A program made the position numbers and the translations under genes. A stretch of DNA of 55,048 bases from an uncultured Bacteroidales bacterium. Lineage in GTDB: Bacteria > Bacteroidota > Bacteroidia > Bacteroidales > F082. The stretch lies in contig CAMZEK010000013.1 of assembly GCA_947305795.1 (NCBI GenBank), positions 1 through 55,048 on the forward strand, in the 5' to 3' direction. The notes beneath the pieces were generated by a model. That model was not told the origin of the DNA and ran no database searches. It worked only from the letters and a program-made list of their open reading frames with translations. This document shows positions 26,024 to 34,036 of this stretch, in pieces (the stretch's first letter is position 1; every line of letters starts with the position of its first letter).

Positions 26024-26031
26024 TACCTTTG
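26024..26031 (+). promoter_or_regulatory. Bacteroidota -7 box (TACCTTTG) for the M49-like peptidase
   Basis: TACCTTTG, 37 bases before the ATG at 26069; matches consensus exactly. It shows that the longer reading frame beginning at 25970 cannot be the real start. Confidence 0.7.
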
Positions 26032-26068
26032 CAATTCCAAATTCAAACAATTCCTAATTATTAAAAAT

Positions 26069-27712
26069 ATGAATATCAAACACTTAGCAATCATCGCTGC
26101 TGTAGCCATCGTTGCTACGGCCTGCGACAACAAGAAGCCTGAACAGCCCGTTGAGCCTGTTCAACAAGAAACCCATTTATCGGACAAGTATGCCGAATAT
26201 ACTTTGACGACAAACATCAACCACCTGAGCGACAACGAAAAACAAATGCTGCCACTGCTCTTCGAAGCCTCCGACATCATGGATCAGCTCTTCTGGTGTG
26301 AGAATTATGGCGACAAAAACGAACTCATGACCAAGATTGGCGACAACGCCGACATCAAGAAACTCGCCACCATCGCCTACGGCCCGTGGGATGGCCTCGA
26401 TGGTAACAAACCCTTCGTAGAAGGCATCGGCCCGAAACCCGCCGGAGCACAGTTCTATCCCGCCGACATGACCGAGGAGGAATGGAACGCCTTCGACGAC
26501 CCGAACAAGAACAGCCAATACACCATGATTGTCCGCGACGAGAACGGTGCTTTGAAGTGCGTATGGTATCACGACTACTTCGAGCAACAAATCAAGAAAG
26601 CCGCTTCCTTGCTTGACGATGCCTCCGAACTCGCTGGTGATGAGGAATTTGCCGAATACCTCCGCCTCCGCGCCAAAGCCCTACGCACCGACGATTACTT
26701 CGAGAGCGACATGCAGTGGATGGATGTGCGCAACAACAACATCGACATGGTGATTGGCCCCATCGAGAACTACACTGACGCCCGCTATGGCATCAAGGCC
26801 TCGCACGAAGCATTCATCCTCATCAAGGACCAAGAATGGACGAAACAATTGGCCCGCTACGCCGCCTTTGTGCCTGAGTTGCAGAAGCAACTGCCCGTAC
26901 CTGCTGAATACAAAAAGGAAGTGCCTGGCAGCGACGTTGATTTGGCCGCTTACGATGTAGTTTACTACGCCGGCGACTGCAACGCCAACTCAAAGACCAT
27001 CGCCATCAACCTGCCCAACGACGAGCGCGTGCAGCTGCAACGCGGCACCCGCAAGCTCCAACTGAAGAACGCCATGCAAGCCAAATTTGACAAGATTCTG
27101 GAACCCATCTCTAAGGAGCTGATGACCCCCGAATCGATGGAACACATCAAGTTTGACGCTTTCTTCGCCAACGTGATGTTCCATGAGACCGCTCATGGCA
27201 TGGGTATCAAGAACACCATCACGGGCAAGGGCACTGTGCGCGAGGCTCTCGGCAACCAGTACAATGCCATCGAGGAGGCCAAAGCCGATGTGTTGGGCCT
27301 CTATCTCGTCACTAAGCTTTCCGAGATGGGCGAGTACACTAACACCACAATGGAAGACAACTACACCACCTTCATGGCGGGCATCTTCCGCTCGGTGCGC
27401 TTTGGTGCTGCCAGTGCCCACGGCAAGGCCAACATGCTTACCTTCAACTATTTCCAGAACGAAGGTGCCTTCACTCGCAACGAAGAAGGCCGCTATGCCA
27501 TCGACTTCGACAAAATGAAAGTGGCTGTTGAGAAGCTCGCCGGCGATATCCTCATGCACCAAGGCAACGGCGACTACGAGGCCACCAAGGCCTGGATGGC
27601 TGACCAAATCGTCATCAAGCCTGAGTTGCAAGCCGACCTCGACCGCGTGAATGCCGCTGGCATCCCCACCGACATCTATTTCAACATGGGCCCGCAGGTG
27701 CTGCTGAAATAA
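26069..27712 (+). CDS. M49-like (dipeptidyl peptidase III family) zinc metallopeptidase, lipoprotein
   Basis: A 547-residue lipoprotein: signal MNIKHLAIIAAVAIVATAC with lipobox cysteine Cys19, followed by charged residues. The zinc site is NVMFHETAHGMG (HExxH form used by Bacteroidota M49 relatives instead of HExxGH) and, about 30 residues later, EEAKADVLGLY supplying the third ligand and catalytic-domain signature. These enzymes release dipeptides from oligopeptide N-termini; some were annotated as Nudix/DPP III proteins. The lipoprotein places it at the periplasmic or surface side of a membrane. It is divergent from the stress operon and followed by a strong bidirectional terminator. Confidence 0.88.
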   Translation: MNIKHLAIIAAVAIVATACDNKKPEQPVEPVQQETHLSDKYAEYTLTTNINHLSDNEKQMLPLLFEASDIMDQLFWCENYGDKNELMTKIGDNADIKKLATIAYGPWDGLDGNKPFVEGIGPKPAGAQFYPADMTEEEWNAFDDPNKNSQYTMIVRDENGALKCVWYHDYFEQQIKKAASLLDDASELAGDEEFAEYLRLRAKALRTDDYFESDMQWMDVRNNNIDMVIGPIENYTDARYGIKASHEAFILIKDQEWTKQLARYAAFVPELQKQLPVPAEYKKEVPGSDVDLAAYDVVYYAGDCNANSKTIAINLPNDERVQLQRGTRKLQLKNAMQAKFDKILEPISKELMTPESMEHIKFDAFFANVMFHETAHGMGIKNTITGKGTVREALGNQYNAIEEAKADVLGLYLVTKLSEMGEYTNTTMEDNYTTFMAGIFRSVRFGAASAHGKANMLTFNYFQNEGAFTRNEEGRYAIDFDKMKVAVEKLAGDILMHQGNGDYEATKAWMADQIVIKPELQADLDRVNAAGIPTDIYFNMGPQVLLK

Positions 27713-27724
27713 TTACCCTTGTAC

Positions 27725-27744
27725 AGACGTTGCACGCAACGTCT
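27725..27744. repeat. 20-bp palindrome AGACGTTGC-AC-GCAACGTCT
   Basis: Nine-base perfect arms around a two-base centre, just after the peptidase stop codon. Similar GACGTTGC palindromes occur as dispersed intergenic repeats in Bacteroidota. Confidence 0.75.
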
Positions 27745-27759
27745 CTACCAAAGACAACG

Positions 27760-27791
27760 AAAAAAGGATGGCCAAACGACCATCCTTTTTT
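27760..27791. terminator. Bidirectional rho-independent terminator
   Basis: AAAAAAGGATGG and CCATCCTTTTTT form a 12-bp stem with an 8-base loop, flanked by A and T tracts. It separates the convergent peptidase gene and the T9SS protein gene. Confidence 0.9.
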
Positions 27792-27810
27792 CATGCACTG
27801 CAATCCATGT

Positions 27811-30156
27811 TTAGTGGCTGACCATCACGCGTTGGTTGCTGACGGTGCCGTCGCTCTGGCGAATGTTGAAGAAATACACGCCGTTGCTCAGGTTAGCTGT
27901 GTTAATGCTCACAATTTTGCCGTTAGTGGAAACCGTTTCAACCAAGGCACCCATCATATTGTAAACCATCACGCTCTCAATGTTGTTGGCAGACTCGATG
28001 CGCACTTGGTTGTTGGCGGGATTGGGATAAATCTTGGCTGTTGAGGTAAGCTTTGTGACTTTCAGCAGTTCGCCGTCAATTTCAACCAAGAAATTGATGG
28101 TTCCGCCATCATAATTGACATTGACCGAAGTAGTCGCATAGCTTTTCTCACCTGTGTAGAGGGGAGAAATGGTGAAATGGAATTCCTCGCCAGCTTCTAC
28201 CATAGCGGGCAATTCAGTAGTCGGTTCGATGTTCAGATACGGTCCGCCATCGCTGGCACCTTCGGTAATGGAGTTGATTTGGATGGGTGTCATCGTGCCG
28301 AAATTGGCATTCTGGACTGACAAATCGAGTGAAGGCATTTCGGGGTTTAAGATGACATTGGACGGGCCAACAACAACCAAACCTTCGTCTTGCAGGCCAC
28401 TTTCGGGTGCTGCCACACTCTTGACAGAGGTCTTATTCTCAGCGTAAAGGGCCTCCACGCCAATGACATAGAACACATCGGGGGCACCTTCAAACGAATA
28501 GGTGGTTTCCGTGGTGTTTCCGTCCACCAACTCATCATTGATATAGACGTTGTATCCGATGGGTTCACCTTGGGCGGGAACATTCCACGAAGCCGTTATG
28601 TTTCCACCGGCTTCTACCACAGTGAGGTTTTCGACGGGATAAGGATGCACCTCCGTGTATTCGTAAGCATAGCGGCTGTTGAAAATCTCCTTGGTGGCAT
28701 AGCTCTGCACCCAGATGGAGACTTCGAGGTCGTTCATTTCCTCGACATGCGTTCCCGACATGTCTTGTGTGAATTCCAGACGTTGCATCTCACCAGCAAC
28801 GAAGTCAACCTCTGTGCCTTGTGCATTGGGCAACATCTTCATGAAAATATGGTGGAAAGAAGTCTCACCATTGGTGCCCACGTTGCCATGGGTTTCCTTC
28901 TCGTTGACGGAGACATAAATGCGAGCATTGGCATCAACGTATGACATGACATCGGCAATCACAGAAATGTTGTTGCCTTCTACCGTGAACGAGCCTCTGA
29001 TGTCCATGAAAGCAGGAATTTCGGCATGTTGATTGAATTGGTTTTGAACCGTACCAAAACTCAATGATTCTGCATCAAGGAAAGCCATCGGAACCGCATT
29101 CACACTATAGTAATTGCGACGCACACCGCCTTCTTCGGTATAATAGGGGTCGCCGTTTCCGGGCCAGTTCATCTGATATTTGGTGTAGGTGTAACGGCCT
29201 TCATTGTTGTTGCAGAAAGTATGCATCTGGATGTTGGGCTGGACGCAAGGGCTGCATGTCGATGACGAGAAGTGCTCAATCATTGGCTTGCGTTCGGCAG
29301 TGCCATAAGCTACGCTGACGGCTTTCGAGAGCGTGTTGTTGTCAGCATCGTCATCGGCTTGGCCATTGACCAAGTTGATGCTGTAATTGACATTGTAGCT
29401 TCCAGGAGTCAGCAGAGTCGGAGTCGTGAAATTCAAGGTTGCGGTACCGAGAGAAGCAATATTGACCGTAAAGGTTTCGGTGACAGGCTCCTTGCCTTCC
29501 ACTTCATAAGTGGCTTCGACAGAAGTCACGGGGGTGGTGCCATAGTTGAACACTGTCATGCCGAATGAAACATCGCCGCTACCGGTGAATTCGGGAAGCG
29601 TAGCAGACTCAAGGCCGAGGTCAAGATTTTCAAGTGTAAAGACCTTGATGTCGTCGAAATACCAGTCGTTGATGTTGTAGCTGCTGCCGTTGAAGAAGAT
29701 GCAGAACTGCACATTGGCCTGACCCATGTCGGGCGTGTTGATTTCTTGGCTCACCGACCAGCTTGAGCTCGAGCTGTAACCCTGGCTCCAACCTTGGTTC
29801 CACGTGGTACCGCCATCGGATGTGGTGGCCACACCGATGGTATTGGAACCCGAGTAATTGTCCAAAGCATGCTTGAACATAAAGACAACACTATTGACGC
29901 CTGTCAAGTTAACAGCGGGAGAAACGAGTCGTGTCATACCGTTGAACTGGGGACTCCATGAGAGGTGCATCTCATTGGGATCTCCTCCAGCATTGTTGGT
30001 GGCCGATACTGACCAGTTGTTAGGTTGTCCGTTGATGGACCAGCCTGCGGGCATCGAAGCGCCATCAAAAGTTTCTTGCAGCAAAACCGTGCGGTTTTGT
30101 GCCATCATTGCCGTTGTAAATAGCAAAGCAAATGCAAATAGTAAGGTTTTCTTCAT
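27811..30156 (-). CDS. Large secreted protein: adhesin/lectin-like domain, Omp28-like domain, T9SS sorting domain
   Basis: A 781-residue exported protein. Signal peptide MKKTLLFAFALLFTTAMMAQ; residues about 24-175 form a cleaved-adhesin or MAM-like beta domain (ETFDGASMPAGW, DWYFDDIKVF); a CARDB-like Ig segment follows; then an Omp28-type thioredoxin-like region with STCSPC (CxxC) and a fibronectin-III-like region; the end is a type A T9SS domain (IYPNPANNQVRI, VMVYNMMGALVE). The layout is that of surface proteins exported by T9SS; the CxxC segment suggests redox or disulfide chemistry, unproven. A TATTTTTG box at 30205-30212 is upstream, within the end of menA. Confidence 0.88.
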   Translation of the reverse strand: MKKTLLFAFALLFTTAMMAQNRTVLLQETFDGASMPAGWSINGQPNNWSVSATNNAGGDPNEMHLSWSPQFNGMTRLVSPAVNLTGVNSVVFMFKHALDNYSGSNTIGVATTSDGGTTWNQGWSQGYSSSSSWSVSQEINTPDMGQANVQFCIFFNGSSYNINDWYFDDIKVFTLENLDLGLESATLPEFTGSGDVSFGMTVFNYGTTPVTSVEATYEVEGKEPVTETFTVNIASLGTATLNFTTPTLLTPGSYNVNYSINLVNGQADDDADNNTLSKAVSVAYGTAERKPMIEHFSSSTCSPCVQPNIQMHTFCNNNEGRYTYTKYQMNWPGNGDPYYTEEGGVRRNYYSVNAVPMAFLDAESLSFGTVQNQFNQHAEIPAFMDIRGSFTVEGNNISVIADVMSYVDANARIYVSVNEKETHGNVGTNGETSFHHIFMKMLPNAQGTEVDFVAGEMQRLEFTQDMSGTHVEEMNDLEVSIWVQSYATKEIFNSRYAYEYTEVHPYPVENLTVVEAGGNITASWNVPAQGEPIGYNVYINDELVDGNTTETTYSFEGAPDVFYVIGVEALYAENKTSVKSVAAPESGLQDEGLVVVGPSNVILNPEMPSLDLSVQNANFGTMTPIQINSITEGASDGGPYLNIEPTTELPAMVEAGEEFHFTISPLYTGEKSYATTSVNVNYDGGTINFLVEIDGELLKVTKLTSTAKIYPNPANNQVRIESANNIESVMVYNMMGALVETVSTNGKIVSINTANLSNGVYFFNIRQSDGTVSNQRVMVSH

Positions 30157-30196
30157 AGTGATAAAAGTTTAAAAAATTAGATGATTTGAATTAAGT

Positions 30197-31162
30197 TTAC
30201 GCTGCAAAAATAAGTACATTTTCGAAAGATGGAACTGTTTTTTGTAAAAAAATCCAGATAAGAAGCCCTCCTCCCAAAAAAAGCACCAACAAAAAACTGT
30301 GCCTGACCTGCCGTCCCAAGAAAGGGTCAAGCAATTCGGGTTTCGTCTTTTTTATGGCTATCAAGTCCTTTAAAAACAAAGGAAAAAGTAGCCAAAACGC
30401 ATAAGTGTAAAAAGGTGCTTTTTTCAAGACAAGGAACAGGCTCAAGTAAATGAAAGCTCCCACAAGGAGCAGGCTATGGTAGACGAATGCCTTTTTCAAT
30501 CCAAGCTTCACCACGAGGCTGTTTTTGCCCGAGGCTTTGTCGTTCTCATAGTCGCGCATGTTGTTGATGTTGAGCACGGCATTGGAGAGGAAACCCATCG
30601 CGCTTGCAGGGAGCAAAACGCTGAAATCTAAAGCTTTGGTGGTCAAATAAAAAGTCCCTGCTACGGCTACCCAGCCGAAAAACAAGAAACAAAACAGGTC
30701 ACCTAAGCCGAGATAACCGTAAGGGTTTTTTCCCAACGTATAAAGCATGGCAGCCAACACCGCACCTAAGCCCAAGGCTGCGAAAACAGCCAGTTCCTGC
30801 CAAGACAATCGGGCAAAAACAAAAATGAGCAAAGTGCCGAAAAACAAACATAAAATAGTGGTGAAAGCCAAGCCTCGTTTCATTTCCTTTTCGGTAATGG
30901 AACCGCTTTGCATCTCGCGCTGCGGACCTACCCTTTTGGTGCTGTCGGTGCCTTTTTTGAAGTCGCCGTAGTCATTGGCGAGGTTGGAAAGGACTTGCAA
31001 TAACACGGCAGTTAAGGCACAAAAAAGCAGACAAAGCAAGGTCCCTGAGCCTGTCGAAGGGTCGGTATTAAATGATAAAAACCCGCCCAAAAGCACCCCT
31101 GAAAAAGAAAGCAGCAGCGTCCTCGGACGGGAAGCTTTAACCCAAGTTTTAAACCTTGCCAT
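30197..31162 (-). CDS. menA: 1,4-dihydroxy-2-naphthoate polyprenyltransferase
   Basis: A 321-residue UbiA-superfamily integral membrane enzyme that attaches the prenyl tail to DHNA in menaquinone synthesis. ATG at 31162 gives MARFKTWVKASRPRTLLLS, the usual MenA N-terminus. The Asp-rich site NLANDYGDFKKGTD is present, followed by VGPQREMQSG, and eight or nine hydrophobic segments. In the loop after the first membrane helix (residues about 33-41, NTDPSTGSGT) the DNA is a copy of the CCTGAGCCTGTCGAAGG repeat read in frame. The loop is not obviously longer than in relatives, so the repeat has replaced or modified the loop sequence. Function is probably preserved because the loop lies outside the active site. 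Confidence 0.92.
   Translation of the reverse strand: MARFKTWVKASRPRTLLLSFSGVLLGGFLSFNTDPSTGSGTLLCLLFCALTAVLLQVLSNLANDYGDFKKGTDSTKRVGPQREMQSGSITEKEMKRGLAFTTILCLFFGTLLIFVFARLSWQELAVFAALGLGAVLAAMLYTLGKNPYGYLGLGDLFCFLFFGWVAVAGTFYLTTKALDFSVLLPASAMGFLSNAVLNINNMRDYENDKASGKNSLVVKLGLKKAFVYHSLLLVGAFIYLSLFLVLKKAPFYTYAFWLLFPLFLKDLIAIKKTKPELLDPFLGRQVRHSFLLVLFLGGGLLIWIFLQKTVPSFENVLIFAA
30205..30212 (-). promoter_or_regulatory. Bacteroidota -7 box (TATTTTTG) for the T9SS protein gene
   Basis: Minus strand TATTTTTG, 48 bases before the T9SS protein start and just inside the last codons of menA. Confidence 0.6.
31040..31066 (+). repeat. CCTGAGCCTGTCGAAGG repeat inside menA
   Basis: GGTCCCTGAGCCTGTCGAAG followed by GGTCGGT, one arm of the palindromic repeat also found at 51615-51655 and, degenerate, at 4108-4182. 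It is read in frame by menA on the minus strand. Confidence 0.85.
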
Positions 31163-31173
31163 TATCTTTTTTC

Positions 31174-31208
31174 TCACAAAACATTCAAAACTTACAAAAC
31201 TTTTGCTT
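31174..31208 (+). repeat. 35-bp inverted repeat, left arm (TCACAAAAC...CAAAACTT)
   Basis: The sequence TCACAAAAC followed by two CAAAACTT-like units matches the reverse complement of 31780-31814 at about 28 of 35 positions. The pair brackets the GxxExxY gene. Confidence 0.65.
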
Positions 31209-31267
31209 GATATGGAAAGTCGCCAACCGGCTCCTTTCCGGCGCATCTTTACGGATGCCAAAAAAAC

Positions 31268-31702
31268 TCAAACATATTTTCTAATAGAAAAACCATCAGA
31301 ACCATATATCTCATTATCATCTGGGTTGAAGAAATAGCGTTCAATTTCGGCAAATCGTGGATAAAAATTGACCAAAATGCCAACAGAAGCTCTCATCAAT
31401 CTCATATAATTAAATAACTGAGCCTTATGTTCAATTGTTAAGCTCTCTACGGACTTCAACTCAACAATAATGTCGTCACTCACCAGAAAATCAAGCCTAT
31501 ATGTGACTTCCATCTCTTTGCCGTGATAAGTAGGGTGAAACGTCAACTCCTTTTTGAAAGGAATATTTCTTTCCGTCAGTTCCAATTGAAGCCCTTCTTG
31601 ATACACCTTTTCATTCAGTCCAGGTCCCAATTCCTTGTGAACTTCATGAATGGCACCAATAGTGTCGTAAGCATAAGTTTTTAATGCTTCAATATCTATC
31701 AT
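31268..31702 (-). CDS. GxxExxY family protein (PD-(D/E)XK nuclease-like)
   Basis: A 144-residue protein with the signature G28-L-N-E31-K-V-Y34 and a second-half D...ExK arrangement, Asp71 in YRLDFLVSDD and Glu81-x-Lys83 in IVELKSVE, as in the PD-(D/E)XK fold; QLFNYMRLMRASVGILVNF follows, typical of the family. The function of GxxExxY proteins is not established. It stands alone between menA and the helicase, bracketed by a 35-bp inverted repeat (31174-31208 and 31780-31814) and preceded by a hairpin at 31731-31774. A truncated relative lies at 2935-3093. Confidence 0.85.
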   Translation of the reverse strand: MIDIEALKTYAYDTIGAIHEVHKELGPGLNEKVYQEGLQLELTERNIPFKKELTFHPTYHGKEMEVTYRLDFLVSDDIIVELKSVESLTIEHKAQLFNYMRLMRASVGILVNFYPRFAEIERYFFNPDDNEIYGSDGFSIRKYV

Positions 31703-31730
31703 GCATGTTGTGTTTTAATGCCCGACGTTA

Positions 31731-31774
31731 GTTGGGTAACAACGGCAAGCGGTTGCGAGCCGTTGTCTCCCAAC
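31731..31774. repeat. Hairpin upstream of the GxxExxY gene
   Basis: GTTGGGTAACAACGGC (31731-31746) faces GCCGTTGTCTCCCAAC (31759-31774): 14 of 16 positions pair. It lies 29 bases before the GxxExxY start, between that gene and the end of the helicase gene. Confidence 0.75.
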
Positions 31775-31779
31775 ATATT

Positions 31780-31814
31780 AAAACAAGGTTTTGAAAGTTT
31801 TGTAGGTTTTGTGA
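31780..31814 (-). repeat. 35-bp inverted repeat, right arm
   Basis: Reverse-complement partner of 31174-31208. It ends 8 bases before the helicase stop codon. Confidence 0.65.
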
Positions 31815-31821
31815 CCAAAAA

Positions 31822-33903
31822 CTATCTTCTACGGCCGCCACCACGGCGGCGCGGTGCATAGTAATCATCGTCATAGCGGCTGGCACCACGGCGACCACGG
31901 CCTGAGTCTCTTGAGGAAGAACCTCTTGAAGCACCACCTCTTGAGGAAGAACGATCGCTGCCACGCTTGGAGCCAAAGCCACGCTCGGCATTGCGCTCCT
32001 TGCGGCTCGGACGGTCGTCATCATCAAGGAAAACGTCGATGTCGTCCATATGCTCTTTCCAGTCAGGTTCGAGCCATTCGCGGCCATCGCGTGAGCGTTC
32101 CGACTTGTAGAACGGCTTATCGTCATCAAAGTCGTTCTTTCTCTTTGATTTTTTCTCGTAAAAGTCATCATCACGGCGGTCGCGGTAGCCATCACGGTCG
32201 CGATGTCCACCACGGTCGTGGCGATCACGGAAGTCATTGCGGTCACGACGGTCGCTGCGGGAACCACTTCTGTCAGGTTGCTCGCGAGCCACTTCCACCA
32301 CAATGCCGCGCGGGTTGTTGTGCGGGTCGGCGAAGCTCTCCAAAATGAGCGGCACAAAGCTTTCTTCGACATCCACGTAGGAATAGTCGCCAAACAGGTC
32401 GATACGGCCGATGGGGATGTTCTTGCTGTGCGTCACATCGTTGATTTTGCCAATAATCTTTTGTGGCAGGATGTGGTCATTCTTACCCATGCCGAAGAAA
32501 AGGCGCTTCATGGTCTCGTCCTGATGGTCGCGTTCCTTCTTGCGTTCCTTGCGGTCTTTTTTCTCGTCTTTTTCGGTGACATTCAGGTCGATGGCATCCT
32601 TATAATAATCCAAGAAGCGGTTGAAGTTGAGAGCGACCATACGCGTGATGAGTTCCTCTCGGCTCATCCATTCCAGTTTGCGAAGGATAACAGGCAGGTA
32701 GTCGTCGATGTCCTCGCGGTTGATGTCGACATGCTCAATGCGGTCGATGTGGTTGAAAAGCTGCTTCTCACAAACTTCCTTACCCGTGGGAATCATGGCC
32801 TTTTCGAAAGGTCTGCCCACGATTTTCTCAATCCTTTTGATTTTGCTCTTTTCACGCAAATTAATGAGGCTGAGGCAGATACCACGTTTGTCGGCACGAC
32901 CCGTACGACCGCTGCGGTGCACATAGGTCTCAATGTCGTCAGGCAAGTTGTAGTTGATGATGTGGGTCAGTTCCTTCACGTCGATGCCACGAGCAGCCAC
33001 GTCGGTAGCCACCAACAGTTGCAAGCTGCGCTTGCGGAAGTGGTCCATCACGTTGTCGCGCATTCCTTGCGAGAGGTCGCCATGCAGCGCGGCAGCGTTA
33101 TAGCCGTCTTGGATGAGGTTGTCGGCAATTTCCTGCGTCTCCAATTTGGTGCGGCAGAAGATAATGCCGTAAATCGAAGGCGTATAGTCGATGATGCGTT
33201 TCAGCACCATGTAACGGTCCTTAGCGGCCATCATGTAATAAATGTGGTCGACGTTAGCGGTGCCTGAGTTGCGTTCACCCACAGCCACCTTTACAGGGTC
33301 GGTCATGTACTTGTTGAGGATGGCCTCCACCTCCTTCGGCATAGTGGCCGAGAAGAGCATGGTATGGCGTCCTTCCTTGGGCATATACTCGAGGATGTCG
33401 TCGACTTCCTCTTGGAAGCCCATGTTGAGCATTTCGTCGGCCTCGTCGAGGATCATCGTCCTCACGTTGCTGAAGTCGACGCGGTTGCGGCGAATCATAT
33501 CGCGCAGACGGCCCGGCGTGGCCACAATAATCTGCGGCTTCTTGGCCAAGTCCTTGAATTGCATTTCGATGCTGGCTCCGCCGTAAACGGGCACAATCAG
33601 GATTTCTGGAATGTACTTGGCATAGTTGCGCAAGTCGCGGGTAATCTGCATGCAAAGCTCACGCGTCGGACAAAGTATCAACGCCTGGACGCACCGTTGC
33701 GTCTCGTCGATTTTGTTCAACAGCGGCAAACCAAAGGCAGCCGTCTTGCCCGTTCCCGTCTGTGCAAGGCCCACAAAGTCAACATCTTTCTCCAACAATA
33801 CAGGTATCGTCTTCTCCTGTATCGGCATAGGATTCTCAAACCCCAGCTCCTTTATAGCCTTCAACAGAGCGGGATTCAATCCAAAATCGGTAAATTGTGA
33901 CAT
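31822..33903 (-). CDS. DEAD-box ATP-dependent RNA helicase (DeaD/CsdA-like)
   Basis: A 693-residue RNA helicase from ATG at 33903 (MSQFTDFGLNPALLKAI); the longer frame would include the promoter. Motifs in order: Q-motif region (ENPMPIQEKTIPVLL), AQTGTGKT, PTRELCMQI, TPGRLRDM, DEADEMLNMG, SAT, then RGIDV and HRSGRTGRA in the second RecA domain. A DbpA-like RNA-binding region lies at about 450-540, and the tail (about 540-693) is a charged, Arg/Gly/Ser/Asp-rich low-complexity segment typical of cold-shock helicases. It would act in ribosome assembly and mRNA unwinding. Promoter at 33937-33969 is near ideal. Confidence 0.95.
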   Translation of the reverse strand: MSQFTDFGLNPALLKAIKELGFENPMPIQEKTIPVLLEKDVDFVGLAQTGTGKTAAFGLPLLNKIDETQRCVQALILCPTRELCMQITRDLRNYAKYIPEILIVPVYGGASIEMQFKDLAKKPQIIVATPGRLRDMIRRNRVDFSNVRTMILDEADEMLNMGFQEEVDDILEYMPKEGRHTMLFSATMPKEVEAILNKYMTDPVKVAVGERNSGTANVDHIYYMMAAKDRYMVLKRIIDYTPSIYGIIFCRTKLETQEIADNLIQDGYNAAALHGDLSQGMRDNVMDHFRKRSLQLLVATDVAARGIDVKELTHIINYNLPDDIETYVHRSGRTGRADKRGICLSLINLREKSKIKRIEKIVGRPFEKAMIPTGKEVCEKQLFNHIDRIEHVDINREDIDDYLPVILRKLEWMSREELITRMVALNFNRFLDYYKDAIDLNVTEKDEKKDRKERKKERDHQDETMKRLFFGMGKNDHILPQKIIGKINDVTHSKNIPIGRIDLFGDYSYVDVEESFVPLILESFADPHNNPRGIVVEVAREQPDRSGSRSDRRDRNDFRDRHDRGGHRDRDGYRDRRDDDFYEKKSKRKNDFDDDKPFYKSERSRDGREWLEPDWKEHMDDIDVFLDDDDRPSRKERNAERGFGSKRGSDRSSSRGGASRGSSSRDSGRGRRGASRYDDDYYAPRRRGGGRRR

Positions 33904-33936
33904 GAAAATATTGATGTTAGGTTGTATTTGAGGCTG

Positions 33937-33969
33937 CAAAAGTAGTAATTATTAGCCAATTAGAGCAAA
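33937..33969 (-). promoter_or_regulatory. Complete Bacteroidota promoter for the DEAD-box helicase
   Basis: Minus strand TTTG (33966-33969), a 21-base spacer and TACTTTTG (33937-33944), 33 bases before the ATG. Confidence 0.8.
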
Positions 33970-33997
33970 TAAATCTTCTATTTTCCCAAAAAAGGTG

Positions 33998-34026
33998 TTT
34001 GGGGACGGCAAATTTTGATACTTTTG
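33998..34026 (+). promoter_or_regulatory. Bacteroidota promoter for the serine hydrolase
   Basis: TTTG at 33998-34001, a 17-base spacer and TACTTTTG at 34019-34026, 10 bases before the ATG at 34037. It is divergent from the helicase promoter. Confidence 0.65.
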
Positions 34027-34036
34027 CCTTCTGATT

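Noticed and set aside
31728-32393. 221-codon minus-strand reading frame overlapping the end of the DEAD-box helicase
   Set aside because: It is a second frame of the Arg/Gly/Asp-rich low-complexity tail; composition is biased (many Thr, Ala, Met) and there is no domain or promoter.
32203-33267. 354-codon plus-strand reading frame opposite the helicase
   Set aside because: Antisense shadow of conserved helicase domains, with no start context and no recognisable motif.
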